Below, piece by piece: positions 27,025 to 35,175 of a stretch of 64,000 nt of DNA. This DNA is from Synechococcales cyanobacterium GL140_1_metabat_312 (GTDB lineage: Bacteria > Cyanobacteriota > Cyanobacteriia > Leptolyngbyales > Leptolyngbyaceae). Within the stretch, counting starts at the first letter, position 1, and every line of letters begins with the position of its first letter. Location of the stretch: assembly GCA_025351345.1 (NCBI GenBank), contig JANXWB010000073.1:1-64000 (forward strand), read 5' to 3'. The position numbers and the translations under genes were made by a program. The notes beneath the pieces were generated by a model. That model had not been told where the DNA came from, searched no databases, and saw nothing but the letters and a program-made list of their open reading frames with translations.

Positions 27025-28491
27025 ATGAAAGACTCAAGGGCAAAAAGTGGTCAAAAATCAGCACAGGCCGCCAGTAAGATCAAATCTGGTGCTTATAAGC
27101 CTGGATTTGATGCGGCGTTGAGGCTCGATGGGCTTGATTTGGATGGGCTTGATTTGAGTGAATTCGGCGGGGCCAGTGGGTTGACTGTTCCGAGTTCGGC
27201 ACGATCGGCTACCCAGGCTCAAGGCAGTTTTCAGGGCGCATCCAACATTCCCCAAGGCACGCTGACCGTTGAGAGCGTCGCACTGTACATCAAGGTCTGT
27301 TTAGAAGACGATTTAAATCTTCAGAAAATTTGGGTATTGGGGGAGATTTCTAGCGTCAACCGAAGCGGGAAAGGCACCTATTTCACCCTGCAAGACCCAG
27401 CCTCAAATCAAGCGATCGCCTGCGTGGTTTGGAATAGCTACGATCAACGGCTTGAAGTGAAACCCCAACAAGGCGAACAGGTTATTGTTCTCGCCAGCGT
27501 TAAAACCTACGCGCAACAAAGCCGCTACCAACTAAACGTCGTCCAAATTCGATCGGCGGGCGAAGGGTTGCAGGCGTTGAGATATCAGCAATTGCGCGAT
27601 CGGCTCTATGAAGAAGGTCTTTTTGATCCCGATATAAAATTACCTTTGCCTAAACATCCCCAGACGATCGCTGTCGTCACTTCTCCGAATGCAGCGGCTT
27701 GGGGCGATATTCAAACCACCCTCCGCAATCGATATCCGGGTTTGACAGTGTTGCTATCTCCAGCCACGGTTCAGGGAGAGACGGCCCCAGATTCCATTGC
27801 CAAAGCGATCGATCGAGTGATGGCGGATGGACGGGCGGAAGTGATAATTTTGGCGCGGGGCGGTGGAGCAACGGAGGATTTGGCTTGTTTCAATGATGAG
27901 CGGGTAGTGCGGGCGATTGCAACTTGCACTATTCCCATTATTTCGGGAATTGGCCACGATCGCGATGAGTCTCTCGCGGATCTGGCAGCAGACTATGCGG
28001 CTCACACTCCCACGGCAGCGGCTGAAATCGTGGTGCCAGATCTTCAAGCATTGACGGACCAGCATTTGCAGCGGGTGATGTCGGTACAAGACTCAGTGAA
28101 TTATACGATTTCCCATCATCAAGACAAACTTCAGCAATTCCAACGACGGCTGCGGCTGGTGCGGCCCGATCGGCAACTAGACCAAGCCCAACAGCGACTT
28201 CACTGGCTGAAGCAACAAATTATCCAATCGATGCGATCGCAGCTTATCCAACATCAATCGACCCAGACCCGCCTGGAAACTAAACTAACGGCCCTTGATC
28301 CCCATGCGGTTTTGGCCCGAGGCTACGCGGTGGTGCGATCGGAATTGGCACACTCGCAGACGGTGATGCAATCGATAACGGACTTGACGATCGGGCAAAT
28401 TGTGGAACTGCAATTGGGCGAAGGACTGGCGACGGCGAAAATCATTACGATTGAAGGTAGAGCGATCGATAAGCAGCCGATCGATACCTAG
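27025..28491 (+). CDS. xseA: Exodeoxyribonuclease VII large subunit
   Basis: XseA with XseB degrades single-stranded DNA to oligonucleotides. 488 residues. The N-terminal OB fold starts near residue 80 (LTVESVALYIKVCLEDDLNL, IWVLGEISSVNRSGKGTYF). The catalytic core follows with VVTSPNAAAWGDI, ILARGGGATEDLACFNDE and SGIGHDRDESLADLAADY, then a long coiled-coil. The first 75 residues are an extension, basic then with a tandem LDGLDLDGLDL, absent from E. coli XseA (456). The ATG at 27025 is the only good start. xseB follows 53 bp later. Confidence 0.97.
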   Translation: MKDSRAKSGQKSAQAASKIKSGAYKPGFDAALRLDGLDLDGLDLSEFGGASGLTVPSSARSATQAQGSFQGASNIPQGTLTVESVALYIKVCLEDDLNLQKIWVLGEISSVNRSGKGTYFTLQDPASNQAIACVVWNSYDQRLEVKPQQGEQVIVLASVKTYAQQSRYQLNVVQIRSAGEGLQALRYQQLRDRLYEEGLFDPDIKLPLPKHPQTIAVVTSPNAAAWGDIQTTLRNRYPGLTVLLSPATVQGETAPDSIAKAIDRVMADGRAEVIILARGGGATEDLACFNDERVVRAIATCTIPIISGIGHDRDESLADLAADYAAHTPTAAAEIVVPDLQALTDQHLQRVMSVQDSVNYTISHHQDKLQQFQRRLRLVRPDRQLDQAQQRLHWLKQQIIQSMRSQLIQHQSTQTRLETKLTALDPHAVLARGYAVVRSELAHSQTVMQSITDLTIGQIVELQLGEGLATAKIITIEGRAIDKQPIDT

Positions 28492-28544
28492 AACTCGATT
28501 CAATTCAAAGATTCAGGAAACAATAATTTGAGGAGAATTTTAAA

Positions 28545-28778
28545 ATGGCCGTCTCACGCAAAACCAAAACCGCCGAACTCTGGAATTACGAAAGCACCGT
28601 CGAAAAAATTGAGGACATTCTGGGACTTATGGAATCTGGGGATATGAGCTTGAACGATGTGTTTGAACAGTTTGGAGTGGCAGCAGCCTACTTAAAGGAG
28701 TGCGATCGATTTTTGGGAGAACGACGATCGCAAGTGGAGCTACTCATTGAGCAGTTGACGGATGAACCGGACTTCTAA
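28545..28778 (+). CDS. xseB: Exodeoxyribonuclease VII small subunit
   Basis: 77 residues, standard for XseB. The core helical pair includes WNYESTVEKIEDILGLMESG and SLNDVFEQFGVAAAYLKECD. A GAGGAGA ribosome-binding site precedes the ATG. Partner of xseA just upstream. Confidence 0.93.
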   Translation: MAVSRKTKTAELWNYESTVEKIEDILGLMESGDMSLNDVFEQFGVAAAYLKECDRFLGERRSQVELLIEQLTDEPDF

Positions 28779-28825
28779 GAGGATGAATGTGAACCCTGTT
28801 TGATAACACTGAGTAACAAAAAATT

Positions 28826-29881
28826 ATGGCAGCAAAAATTCCCGTTACGATTATCACCGGATTTCTGGGTAGCGGTAAGACCAGCCTAATTCGCAATCTC
28901 TTACAAAATAATCAAGGTCGTCGGATTGCGGTCTTGGTGAATGAATTTGGAGAGCTAGGAATTGATGGTGAATTGCTAAAAGCCTGTCAAGTTTGTGATG
29001 AGGAAGATGGCCCGATCGTGGCGAGCAACATCGTAGAACTCACCAATGGTTGTCTTTGTTGCACCGTTCAAGAAGAGTTCTATCCCGTTATGCAACAACT
29101 TCTAGAGCGTCGGGATCAAATCGATTGTATTTTGATCGAAACCTCTGGACTCGCATTACCAAAACCCCTAATTAAAGCGTTCAAATGGCAAGACATTCGC
29201 CATGCTTTGACGGTCGATGGTGTGGTGACAGTGGTGGACTGTGAAGCGGTCTCAACCGGAACATTAGCGAAGGATTTGGCAGCACTCGAAGCCCAACGCA
29301 AAGCTGATCCTAACCTAGATCACGAGACTCCACTTCAAGAACTATTTGAGGACCAATTGGCCTGTGCGGATTTAGTTGTACTGAACAAATCTGATTTGGT
29401 GACAGCGACACAACTAGAAGAAGTTCAAGCCTTAGTTCAAGCTGAATTACCTAGAGCCGTGAAAATGGTCGTTCATGGTCGCGATGACGCAGATTTACCG
29501 AATGATTTACTGTTGGGATTTAATGCCGCAGTAGAAGATCATTTAGCCGATCGTCCAAGTCATCATGACCAAGAAGAAGACCATGATCACGACGAAGAAA
29601 TTGATTCAACTCATATCGTCCTTAACGCTAGCTTTGATCCCGTTCTATTACGTGAAGGACTAGAGCAAATTGTATTAGAGCAGGAAGTCTATCGAGTCAA
29701 AGGCTTCGTGTCGGTTCCCGATAAGGCCATGCGTCTGGTGGTTCAGGGCGTGGGATCGCGGTTTGAAGACTTTTACGATCGTTCTTGGAAACCTGAAGAG
29801 CCTCGATTGACTAAGCTTGTCTTCATTGGAAAACAGCTTAATCGATCGCAAATTGAAAATACGTTACTGAAAATAAGCTAA
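28826..29881 (+). CDS. cobW: CobW/COG0523 family metal-chaperone GTPase
   Basis: 351 residues. The G3E GTPase core has Walker A GFLGSGKTSLIRNLL, the metal-binding GCLCC motif (ELTNGCLCCTVQEEF) and NKSD for guanine recognition (LVVLNKSDLV). A His/Asp-rich insertion (SHHDQEEDHDHDEE, about residues 245-260) is a probable metal-sensing loop before the CobW C-terminal domain. COG0523 proteins deliver Zn or Co to client enzymes. In cyanobacteria this form is usually annotated CobW for cobalamin synthesis. The client is not shown by neighbours. Confidence 0.9.
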   Translation: MAAKIPVTIITGFLGSGKTSLIRNLLQNNQGRRIAVLVNEFGELGIDGELLKACQVCDEEDGPIVASNIVELTNGCLCCTVQEEFYPVMQQLLERRDQIDCILIETSGLALPKPLIKAFKWQDIRHALTVDGVVTVVDCEAVSTGTLAKDLAALEAQRKADPNLDHETPLQELFEDQLACADLVVLNKSDLVTATQLEEVQALVQAELPRAVKMVVHGRDDADLPNDLLLGFNAAVEDHLADRPSHHDQEEDHDHDEEIDSTHIVLNASFDPVLLREGLEQIVLEQEVYRVKGFVSVPDKAMRLVVQGVGSRFEDFYDRSWKPEEPRLTKLVFIGKQLNRSQIENTLLKIS

Positions 29882-29940
29882 AGGTTTGACTAGAGCCTTT
29901 CAGCAAACCTATATATGACTTTAGCGGGGAGACACCTAAT

Positions 29941-30240
29941 CTATAGGTTTTCACCGCATACATCAACTAAATAACAAAGCGATCGGAATCGTAGTCCCAC
30001 AAACTGGTCATAGAGTGGATTGATTTTACACATTGGTGGAATGTGCGCCACTTTGTGACCTAAAACGATGACATCACGTTCAAATGGACATTGGGCAGGG
30101 ATCAGCTTACAGAATAAGTGAGCGCGGTCACGATCGGTGATTTCCACATTATCAATCCAGTTCCGAATTGGTTTCAGCAATGTATCTAAAAAATTTGGTG
30201 TTGGAGCATTAAACGAAGAAGCTAAATTGAATTCAGACAT
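29941..30240 (-). CDS. Mo-dependent nitrogenase C-terminal family protein
   Basis: 99 residues. The PF06967-type pattern is clear: KLIPAQCPFERDV, HKVAHIPPMCKINPLYDQFV and GLRFRSLCYLVDVCG, with several conserved Cys. Despite the family name these small cyanobacterial proteins occur in non-diazotrophs too, and no nif gene is in the window, so nitrogen fixation should not be inferred. The ATG at 30240 overlaps the end of a broken upstream ORF. Confidence 0.85.
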   Translation of the reverse strand: MSEFNLASSFNAPTPNFLDTLLKPIRNWIDNVEITDRDRAHLFCKLIPAQCPFERDVIVLGHKVAHIPPMCKINPLYDQFVGLRFRSLCYLVDVCGENL

Positions 30241-30409
30241 AGAAAAGATTACCTGAATAGTTCATATCCGGGATATATTGCTTACCCGGCTTTCCATACT
30301 CAAGATACCCATATAATTCTTCAAATTCCGTAAAGTTAGCAGCGAATACGAAGTCTTTTAATGAAGAGAGAATGTAAGTATCTCAGATCGTATATCTGCC
30401 TAAGCGCAT
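30233..30409 (-). pseudogene. Small ORF with one in-frame TGA upstream of the PF06967-type gene
   Basis: The ATG at 30409 gives MRLGRYTI, then a TGA at codon 9 (30383-30385). The same frame then stays open: DTYILSSLKDFVFAANF, FEELYGYLEYGKPGKQY, ending YSGNLFYV at a TGA that overlaps the ATGTCTGA start of the next gene. Composition looks coding (aromatic- and charge-patterned), and no other start serves the downstream part. Probably a recently broken gene; I do not recognise the family. Confidence 0.4.
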
Positions 30410-30668
30410 GTTATCCATAGATATTTTAAAATAAGGTAAAATTGTGTATTAGTTGCTACTTTTAATGAATTAAACAGAATTGGATTTTTCTGTTTAGTGC
30501 TGCTTTAGTATGCTTCAAGGGTAACGCGTCAAATTAAGTCCGTTTCAAGTCTGTGGAAATCGCCTTGGAAAGTTGGGTTAGAAACTTGGACAGGACACAG
30601 TATGATAATCTCGGTTTGTACTCAATACCAGCGATCGCCCTCTAAAATAGATTATTTGAAAGAATTTT
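30410..30668. other. Spacer upstream of upp, nothing recognised
   Basis: AT-rich at first, then a mixed region with one GCGATCGC octamer near 30631. It must hold the upp promoter; no gene or clear structure was seen. Confidence 0.4.
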
Positions 30669-31319
30669 ATGACCCTTCAACTCCGCGTCTACGTTCCACC
30701 TCACCCCCTGATTAAGCATTGGCTAGGGGTTGCTCGTGATGCGGGAACGCCGTCGGCTTTGTTTAGAAGTGCGATGACCGAGTTAGGGCGTTGGTTGACC
30801 TATGAGGCGGTCCGTGACTGGTTGCCAACGATGGATACGACGGTCCAAACTCCTCTTGCGCCTTGTCCTGCAACCTTCATTGATACCCAGATTCCGGTTG
30901 TTGTTGTGCCTATTCTGCGGGCGGGGTTGAGTCTTTTGGATGGGGCACAGTCGTTGTTGCCACTGTCGTCAATTTATCATTTAGGAATTGTTCGCGATGA
31001 GACCACGCTTCAGCCTAAGTGTTATTTAAATAAATTTCCAGAAAAGTTCAATCCGCAAACCCGTGTTGTAATTACGGATCCAATGTTGGCTACGGGCGGA
31101 ACGATGACGATCGCAATGGATGAACTGACGGCTCGCGGTATTGATCCCGGTAATGTGCGGGTTGTGTCGGTGGTCGCGGCCCATGCGGCGTTGCAAAAGT
31201 TAAGTGTGACGTATCCAAGCTTGACGATTTTTACAGCCGCGATCGATGAGACACTAAATGAGCGAGGATACATCGTTCCAGGATTGGGCGATGCGGGCGA
31301 TCGGACCTTTGGCACTTAG
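30669..31319 (+). CDS. upp: Uracil phosphoribosyltransferase
   Basis: Makes UMP from uracil and PRPP (pyrimidine salvage). 216 residues. The PRPP-binding loop is VVITDPMLATGGTMTIAMDE. The flexible loop VVPILRAGLSLLDGAQSLLP and the C-terminal uracil-binding GYIVPGLGDAGDRTFGT are intact. Full length, ATG at 30669. Confidence 0.97.
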   Translation: MTLQLRVYVPPHPLIKHWLGVARDAGTPSALFRSAMTELGRWLTYEAVRDWLPTMDTTVQTPLAPCPATFIDTQIPVVVVPILRAGLSLLDGAQSLLPLSSIYHLGIVRDETTLQPKCYLNKFPEKFNPQTRVVITDPMLATGGTMTIAMDELTARGIDPGNVRVVSVVAAHAALQKLSVTYPSLTIFTAAIDETLNERGYIVPGLGDAGDRTFGT

Positions 31320-31362
31320 GCGTTAGACTTTTCAGGACTAATACTTATCAGATGGATGAATT

Positions 31363-31755
31363 ATGAGTCAGCAAGATAATTTTTCTACTGGATTTCTTCT
31401 CGGTGCCGTAGTTGGGGGCATTGTGGGTGGAGTGTTGGGATCTGTTTTGGTGAAACGGTTGCCGGATGAAGAGATGACTGTAGATAAGAACGATCGGTTG
31501 CCGGAGGTAAAACCACCTGCAAAGCGGCCTCTACGATCGGCTCCAGTAACCCAGCAAGAACAAGAATCGGCTAGTTCTGAGACCGCTCGTCGGAGTCTAG
31601 AAGATAAGATCGCGCAGTTAAATGATGCAATAGATGATGTGCGGGACCAACTGAAGCGAGTCAGTGGTGGGGCCAGTTCGCCTAAAGAAGGACTACCGTT
31701 GACTGAATCGGGCAACGATGCGATCGGTTTGGAGTTGAAGGCGGATGAATCCTAA
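31363..31755 (+). CDS. Small membrane-anchored coiled-coil protein, unknown
   Basis: 130 residues. A glycine-rich N-terminal helix (GFLLGAVVGGIVGGVLGSVL, YtxH-like in style) is followed by a Pro/Arg linker and a short coiled-coil (LEDKIAQLNDAIDDVRDQL). No named family recognised. The GGAT-x-ATG spacing is ordinary. Confidence 0.65.
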   Translation: MSQQDNFSTGFLLGAVVGGIVGGVLGSVLVKRLPDEEMTVDKNDRLPEVKPPAKRPLRSAPVTQQEQESASSETARRSLEDKIAQLNDAIDDVRDQLKRVSGGASSPKEGLPLTESGNDAIGLELKADES

Positions 31756-31867
31756 GGTGGGTAATCCTTAATCATCGGGCGGGTCCAGATTTCTCCGAAG
31801 TGTGGGAAACTCGTTAAAATAGAGACTGTATAGCTTGGAACAATAGGTTTCATTTGAGGAGCGCACC

Positions 31868-32143
31868 ATGACATCAAGTTTGAATCCTGCAACTGTTATT
31901 TCTTCCTTTTTGGGCATCTACAGCACAATCTTGTTGATTCGTGTTCTGTTAACCTGGTTTCCCAGTATCAATTGGTTTGATCAGCCGTTTGCAACCTTGG
32001 CTGAGTTGACTGATCCATACTTGAATATATTTCGATCGATTATTCCACCATTGGGCGGGTTTGATATCTCGGCAATGTTGGCAATATTTGCATTACAATT
32101 TGCTCAAAATATTGTTTCGAGTCAGTTAACTAGTGTGTTCTAG
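31868..32143 (+). CDS. YggT family membrane protein
   Basis: 91 residues with two transmembrane helices and the YggT pattern LIRVLLTWFPSINWF, TDPYLNIFRSIIPPLGGFDI. GAGGAG lies 9 bases upstream of the ATG. YggT-family proteins are linked to cell division or plastid nucleoid organisation (YCF19 in algae) and osmotic protection; the precise role is unproven. Confidence 0.93.
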   Translation: MTSSLNPATVISSFLGIYSTILLIRVLLTWFPSINWFDQPFATLAELTDPYLNIFRSIIPPLGGFDISAMLAIFALQFAQNIVSSQLTSVF

Positions 32144-32256
32144 TGACTTGGCTATAGGTGTGATTTAGCTATGGTTTAGAGTAAGGGCGATCGTATCAGA
32201 TGGGTGCGATCGCTTTTTAAGTTGATATTTCAAGTATTGGTAGCACGGAAATTTTC

Positions 32257-33795
32257 ATGGCTGAGAAACGAATTATTCTTTGGTACCGTAATGATTTGCG
32301 GATTCATGACCACGAACCGCTATGCAAGGCGGCAAAATCGGGAGCAAAAATTATTCCGGTGTATTGTTTTGACGATCGGCAATTTGGGAAAACACCGTTT
32401 GGATTTCCGAAGACTGGAGCATTTCGGGCACAGTTTTTATTAGAATCTGTAGCAGATTTACGGGCTTCGTTGCGATCGCTCGGCAGTGACTTGGTGGTGC
32501 TACTAGGAAAGCCTGAAGTCGAAGTTGTTAAGTTAGGTCAGGAACTCGAAGTATCGTCAGTTTTTTTCTATGAAGAAGTAACAGCGGAAGAATTATTCGT
32601 GGAATCGGCATTAACGAATGCATTGGAGTTAGCGAAAATTCCAATTAAAAAATTCTGGGGACACACATTGTATCATCGAGACGATTTACCCTTTGCCGTT
32701 AGCGAATTGCCCGAATTATTTACTAATTTTCGCAAACAGGTCGAAAAAGAATCGACAGTAAATGCCCTACTGCCATCCCCTCAACGATTGGCCCCGCTGC
32801 CGGATACAGTTGATACGGGCGAAATTCCGACCTTAGAACGCTTTGGCCTAACCAATCCCGAAAAAGATTCTCGTCAACAAATCGAGTTTCGGGGCGGGGA
32901 AACGGCAGGAATCGATCGGGTAAATGAGTATATTTGGAAGCGCGATCGGTTAAAGGTTTATAAAGAAACGCGAAATGGAATGTTGAATCCAGATGATTCA
33001 TCGAAATTTTCGCCGTGGTTAGCATTGGGTTGTTTGTCGCCTCGCTATTTATATTGGCAGGTGGATGACTATGAAGAAAAGCGGGTGAAAAATGATTCGA
33101 CCTATTGGTTGATTTTTGAATTGTTGTGGCGTGATTATTTCCGCTGGGTGAGCAGGAAACATGGGGCAAAAATTTTCAAAGTCCAGGGTTTACAAGGTGT
33201 TTCTGTTCCGTGGAAGCAAGACTGGGAACGCTTTGAATTGTGGCGCGATGGGCTAACGGGATTTCCATTAGTGGACGCAAATATGCGCGAGTTGGCGACG
33301 ACGGGCTATATGTCTAATCGGGGGCGACAGAATGTTGGGAGTTTTTTGACTAAGAATTTGGGGATTGATTGGCGAATGGGTGCGGAGTATTTTGAGTCGG
33401 TATTAATTGATTATGATCCCTGTAGTAATTGGGGAAATTGGAACTATACGGCGGGTGTGGGAAATGATGCGCGGGGATTCCGATTTTTTAATATTACAAA
33501 ACAGTCGCGAGATTACGATCCCCAAGGTGATTATGCGCGACATTGGCTGCCGGAATTGGCACAGGTACCGGGCGCGAAAATTCATGATGTGGCGAAGTTG
33601 AATGCGACGGAGCAAACTGGATTTGGGGTGCGGCTGGGGGTGGACTATCCAAATCCGATCGTAGACTTATTCCAGTCAGCGGCGGCGAATGAGAAAATTT
33701 ACAATACAGCGTTTGGGATTGTAAAGCAGGATGGAGGTCGTCAAGGTGAGGCACGATCGTCCCAAAAATCTCCGCCTCGAAGACGATCATTATAA
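32257..33795 (+). CDS. cry: Cryptochrome DASH
   Basis: 512 residues, photolyase/cryptochrome superfamily with FAD and an antenna pterin. N-terminal ILWYRNDLRIHDHEPL and the C-terminal FAD-binding region (LLWRDYFRWVSRKHG, GTGFPLVDANMRELATTGYM-like segment, GRQNVGSFLTKNLGIDWRMG, DYDPCSNWGNWNYTAGVGND) are diagnostic of DASH members. DASH proteins repair CPDs in single-stranded DNA and may act as light-responsive regulators. A short Lys/Arg/Ser tail follows the core. A hairpin terminator lies about 95 bp downstream. Confidence 0.95.
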   Translation: MAEKRIILWYRNDLRIHDHEPLCKAAKSGAKIIPVYCFDDRQFGKTPFGFPKTGAFRAQFLLESVADLRASLRSLGSDLVVLLGKPEVEVVKLGQELEVSSVFFYEEVTAEELFVESALTNALELAKIPIKKFWGHTLYHRDDLPFAVSELPELFTNFRKQVEKESTVNALLPSPQRLAPLPDTVDTGEIPTLERFGLTNPEKDSRQQIEFRGGETAGIDRVNEYIWKRDRLKVYKETRNGMLNPDDSSKFSPWLALGCLSPRYLYWQVDDYEEKRVKNDSTYWLIFELLWRDYFRWVSRKHGAKIFKVQGLQGVSVPWKQDWERFELWRDGLTGFPLVDANMRELATTGYMSNRGRQNVGSFLTKNLGIDWRMGAEYFESVLIDYDPCSNWGNWNYTAGVGNDARGFRFFNITKQSRDYDPQGDYARHWLPELAQVPGAKIHDVAKLNATEQTGFGVRLGVDYPNPIVDLFQSAAANEKIYNTAFGIVKQDGGRQGEARSSQKSPPRRRSL

Positions 33796-33889
33796 TCCAC
33801 CGTTGAGTCTAGATGTGAGAAAATCTCGTTTTGTCCGGATGGAGCCTGTCCCTTGGGGTATAGAGGAATGGTAGATGCACCCTGATGAT

Positions 33890-33916
33890 AACCTCGACTT
33901 CGGTTGAGGTTTTTTA
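33890..33916 (+). terminator. Intrinsic terminator downstream of cry
   Basis: AACCTC (33890-33895), a loop GACTTCGGTT, and GAGGTT (33906-33911) are followed by TTTT. Classic rho-independent layout with a CTTCGG-containing loop. Confidence 0.8.
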
Positions 33917-34015
33917 TTGAGTGGGTTTGATGCATAGACGATCTGAGGGTCCTGAGTGACAAATTATTGTTGTTATTTCGCAAGTGTTGGTTAGTATTCA
34001 GTTGAGTGTCGATCG

Positions 34016-34093
34016 ATCGCATTTCATTCATTTCTTAGCTGTGGAGCCGATTTTTTATTAGTCAGCAATTCATTTGAGAAGTAGATTTGGGAT
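34016..34093. repeat. 78-bp duplicated segment, copy A
   Basis: Aligns without gaps to 34309-34386 (begins ATCGCATTTCAT, then CTTAGCT, GGAGC, TATTAGTC, ATTCATT); roughly four fifths of positions are identical by eye. It truncates the hicA-like relic at its 3' end. Confidence 0.75.
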
Positions 34094-34177
34094 GAAAATA
34101 AATTGGCTTCCTTTTCCTGGAACTTGCTGAAATCCCATCTTTTGCAATTGTTTCAGTTGACGAATTTTCTGAGGCAT
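34070..34177 (-). pseudogene. HicA-like toxin relic
   Basis: From the ATG at 34177 the 35 codons read MPQKIRQLKQLQKMGFQQVP then GKGSQFIFIPNLLLK. This matches the start of cyanobacterial HicA toxins (MPKKIRQLK..LxxxGF..xPxKGSH), but the catalytic His of KGSH is replaced by Gln, and the protein ends where duplicated segment A begins. The remaining half of HicA is missing. The frame is open upstream to 34273 without recognisable sequence. Confidence 0.6.
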
Positions 34178-34308
34178 TGGCACTGGTTCGATCGGTATGT
34201 AACATTTTACTATATTCAGATCTATGATTACAATCCCTTCAAATTCAATCAATCGCCCCTCCAGAATCACCAATTCAAATTCGATCGTTTATCCCCAATC
34301 TTTGAACC

Positions 34309-34386
34309 ATCGCATTTCATCCATCTCTTAGCTACGGAGCTGCTTTCGCTATTAGTCTGCGATTCATTCGCGAGGTGGATTGTAGG
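34309..34386. repeat. 78-bp duplicated segment, copy B
   Basis: Gap-free partner of 34016-34093, 293 bp downstream. The two copies flank the hicA relic, and copy B lies just before the intact hicB gene. No IS-like inverted ends seen. Confidence 0.75.
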
Positions 34387-34445
34387 CGAAGATTGTTATA
34401 CAACTGCTATAGTCAACATGATTAATAGTTTTAAGAGTTTTCAGT

Positions 34446-34673
34446 ATGAAACAACTCAAACAATTTACAGCATTAATTGAACGAGAAGATGATGGTTATG
34501 TTTCCCTGTGTCCTGAACTGGATATTGCTAGCCAAGGTGATACCGTCGAAGAAGCTAGAATTAATTTAATCGAAGCGATCGAACTGTTCTTTGAGGTTGC
34601 AGATCCTAAGGAGATAGCTAGTAGACTGCAATCGGAAGTCTTCATCACCCGGTTAGAGGTTTGTGTTGGCTAA
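34446..34673 (+). CDS. hicB: HicB-type antitoxin
   Basis: 75 residues with the HicB partial RNase-H fold: FTALIEREDDGYVSLCPELD, IASQGDTVEEARINLIEAIE, LFFE. The C-terminal DNA-binding HTH/RHH of longer HicB proteins is absent, as in many cyanobacterial copies. It overlaps the toxin gene by 11 bp, indicating coupling. Confidence 0.88.
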   Translation: MKQLKQFTALIEREDDGYVSLCPELDIASQGDTVEEARINLIEAIELFFEVADPKEIASRLQSEVFITRLEVCVG

Positions 34674-34890
34674 ATTACAGACATTTTTTGGAAAGGAGAT
34701 CTGTGAACTTCTCAGCCAGTATGGTTTTGTCAAGGTTCGACAGAAAGGTAGTCATGTAATGATGCAGAAGAGGACTGATGAAACAACGATTACGATTCCA
34801 GTCCCAAATCATAAACAATTAAAATCTGGTACGCTCTCATCGATCGTTAGACAGTCGCAATTAGAACGATTGATTTTTAAGGTTGAATGA
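34663..34890 (+). CDS. hicA: HicA-type mRNA-interferase toxin
   Basis: 75 residues from a GTG at 34663. The dsRBD-like HicA fold is visible: ICELLSQYGFVKVRQKGSHV with the catalytic His in KGSHVMMQKR, then ITIPVPNHKQLKSGTLSSIV. It appears intact, in contrast to the minus-strand relic 500 bp away. Antitoxin-first order, as is usual in cyanobacteria. Confidence 0.9.
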   Translation: MLAKLQTFFGKEICELLSQYGFVKVRQKGSHVMMQKRTDETTITIPVPNHKQLKSGTLSSIVRQSQLERLIFKVE

Positions 34891-35106
34891 TAATTTTGTA
34901 GATCGATCGCCCTTCCAAAATCACACATCAAACCACTCTTCCGTTCTCAATTTTTAAACCCGCACATCTTTCGATCGTCTTTTAATTCTGGACTTTGCAA
35001 GAGAATAACCTATCTGCTCAAGGTTGTAACCCGATCGCGTTGGAGGCTGTTCACGGATAATGAGCAAATCCCGTTAAAAATCATTAGAAATAATTCAGAG
35101 AATTAG

Positions 35107-35132
35107 TACTCAGATTTTGCCCCATCTGAGTA
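35107..35132 (-). terminator. Perfect 9-bp hairpin between hicA and nadE
   Basis: TACTCAGAT (35107-35115) and ATCTGAGTA (35124-35132) around an 8-nt loop, 44 bp after the nadE stop. No U-run follows on either strand, so it is either a weak terminator or an mRNA 3' stabiliser. The rest of 34891-35106 holds nothing I recognise. Confidence 0.45.
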
Positions 35133-35175
35133 ATCGATCGCCCTAGAATGTACCCCCATCATCTCATCCACCCCA

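Noticed and set aside
29941-30240. Evidence for nitrogen fixation from the nitrogenase-named domain
   Set aside because: The PF06967-type family occurs as stand-alone small proteins in non-diazotrophic cyanobacteria, and no nif gene lies in the window.
34103-34480. 125-codon plus-strand ORF across the hicA relic and repeat B
   Set aside because: It crosses the duplicated segment and runs into hicB in another frame. Residues are Phe/His-rich without domain character, so it is a shadow of the minus-strand relic.
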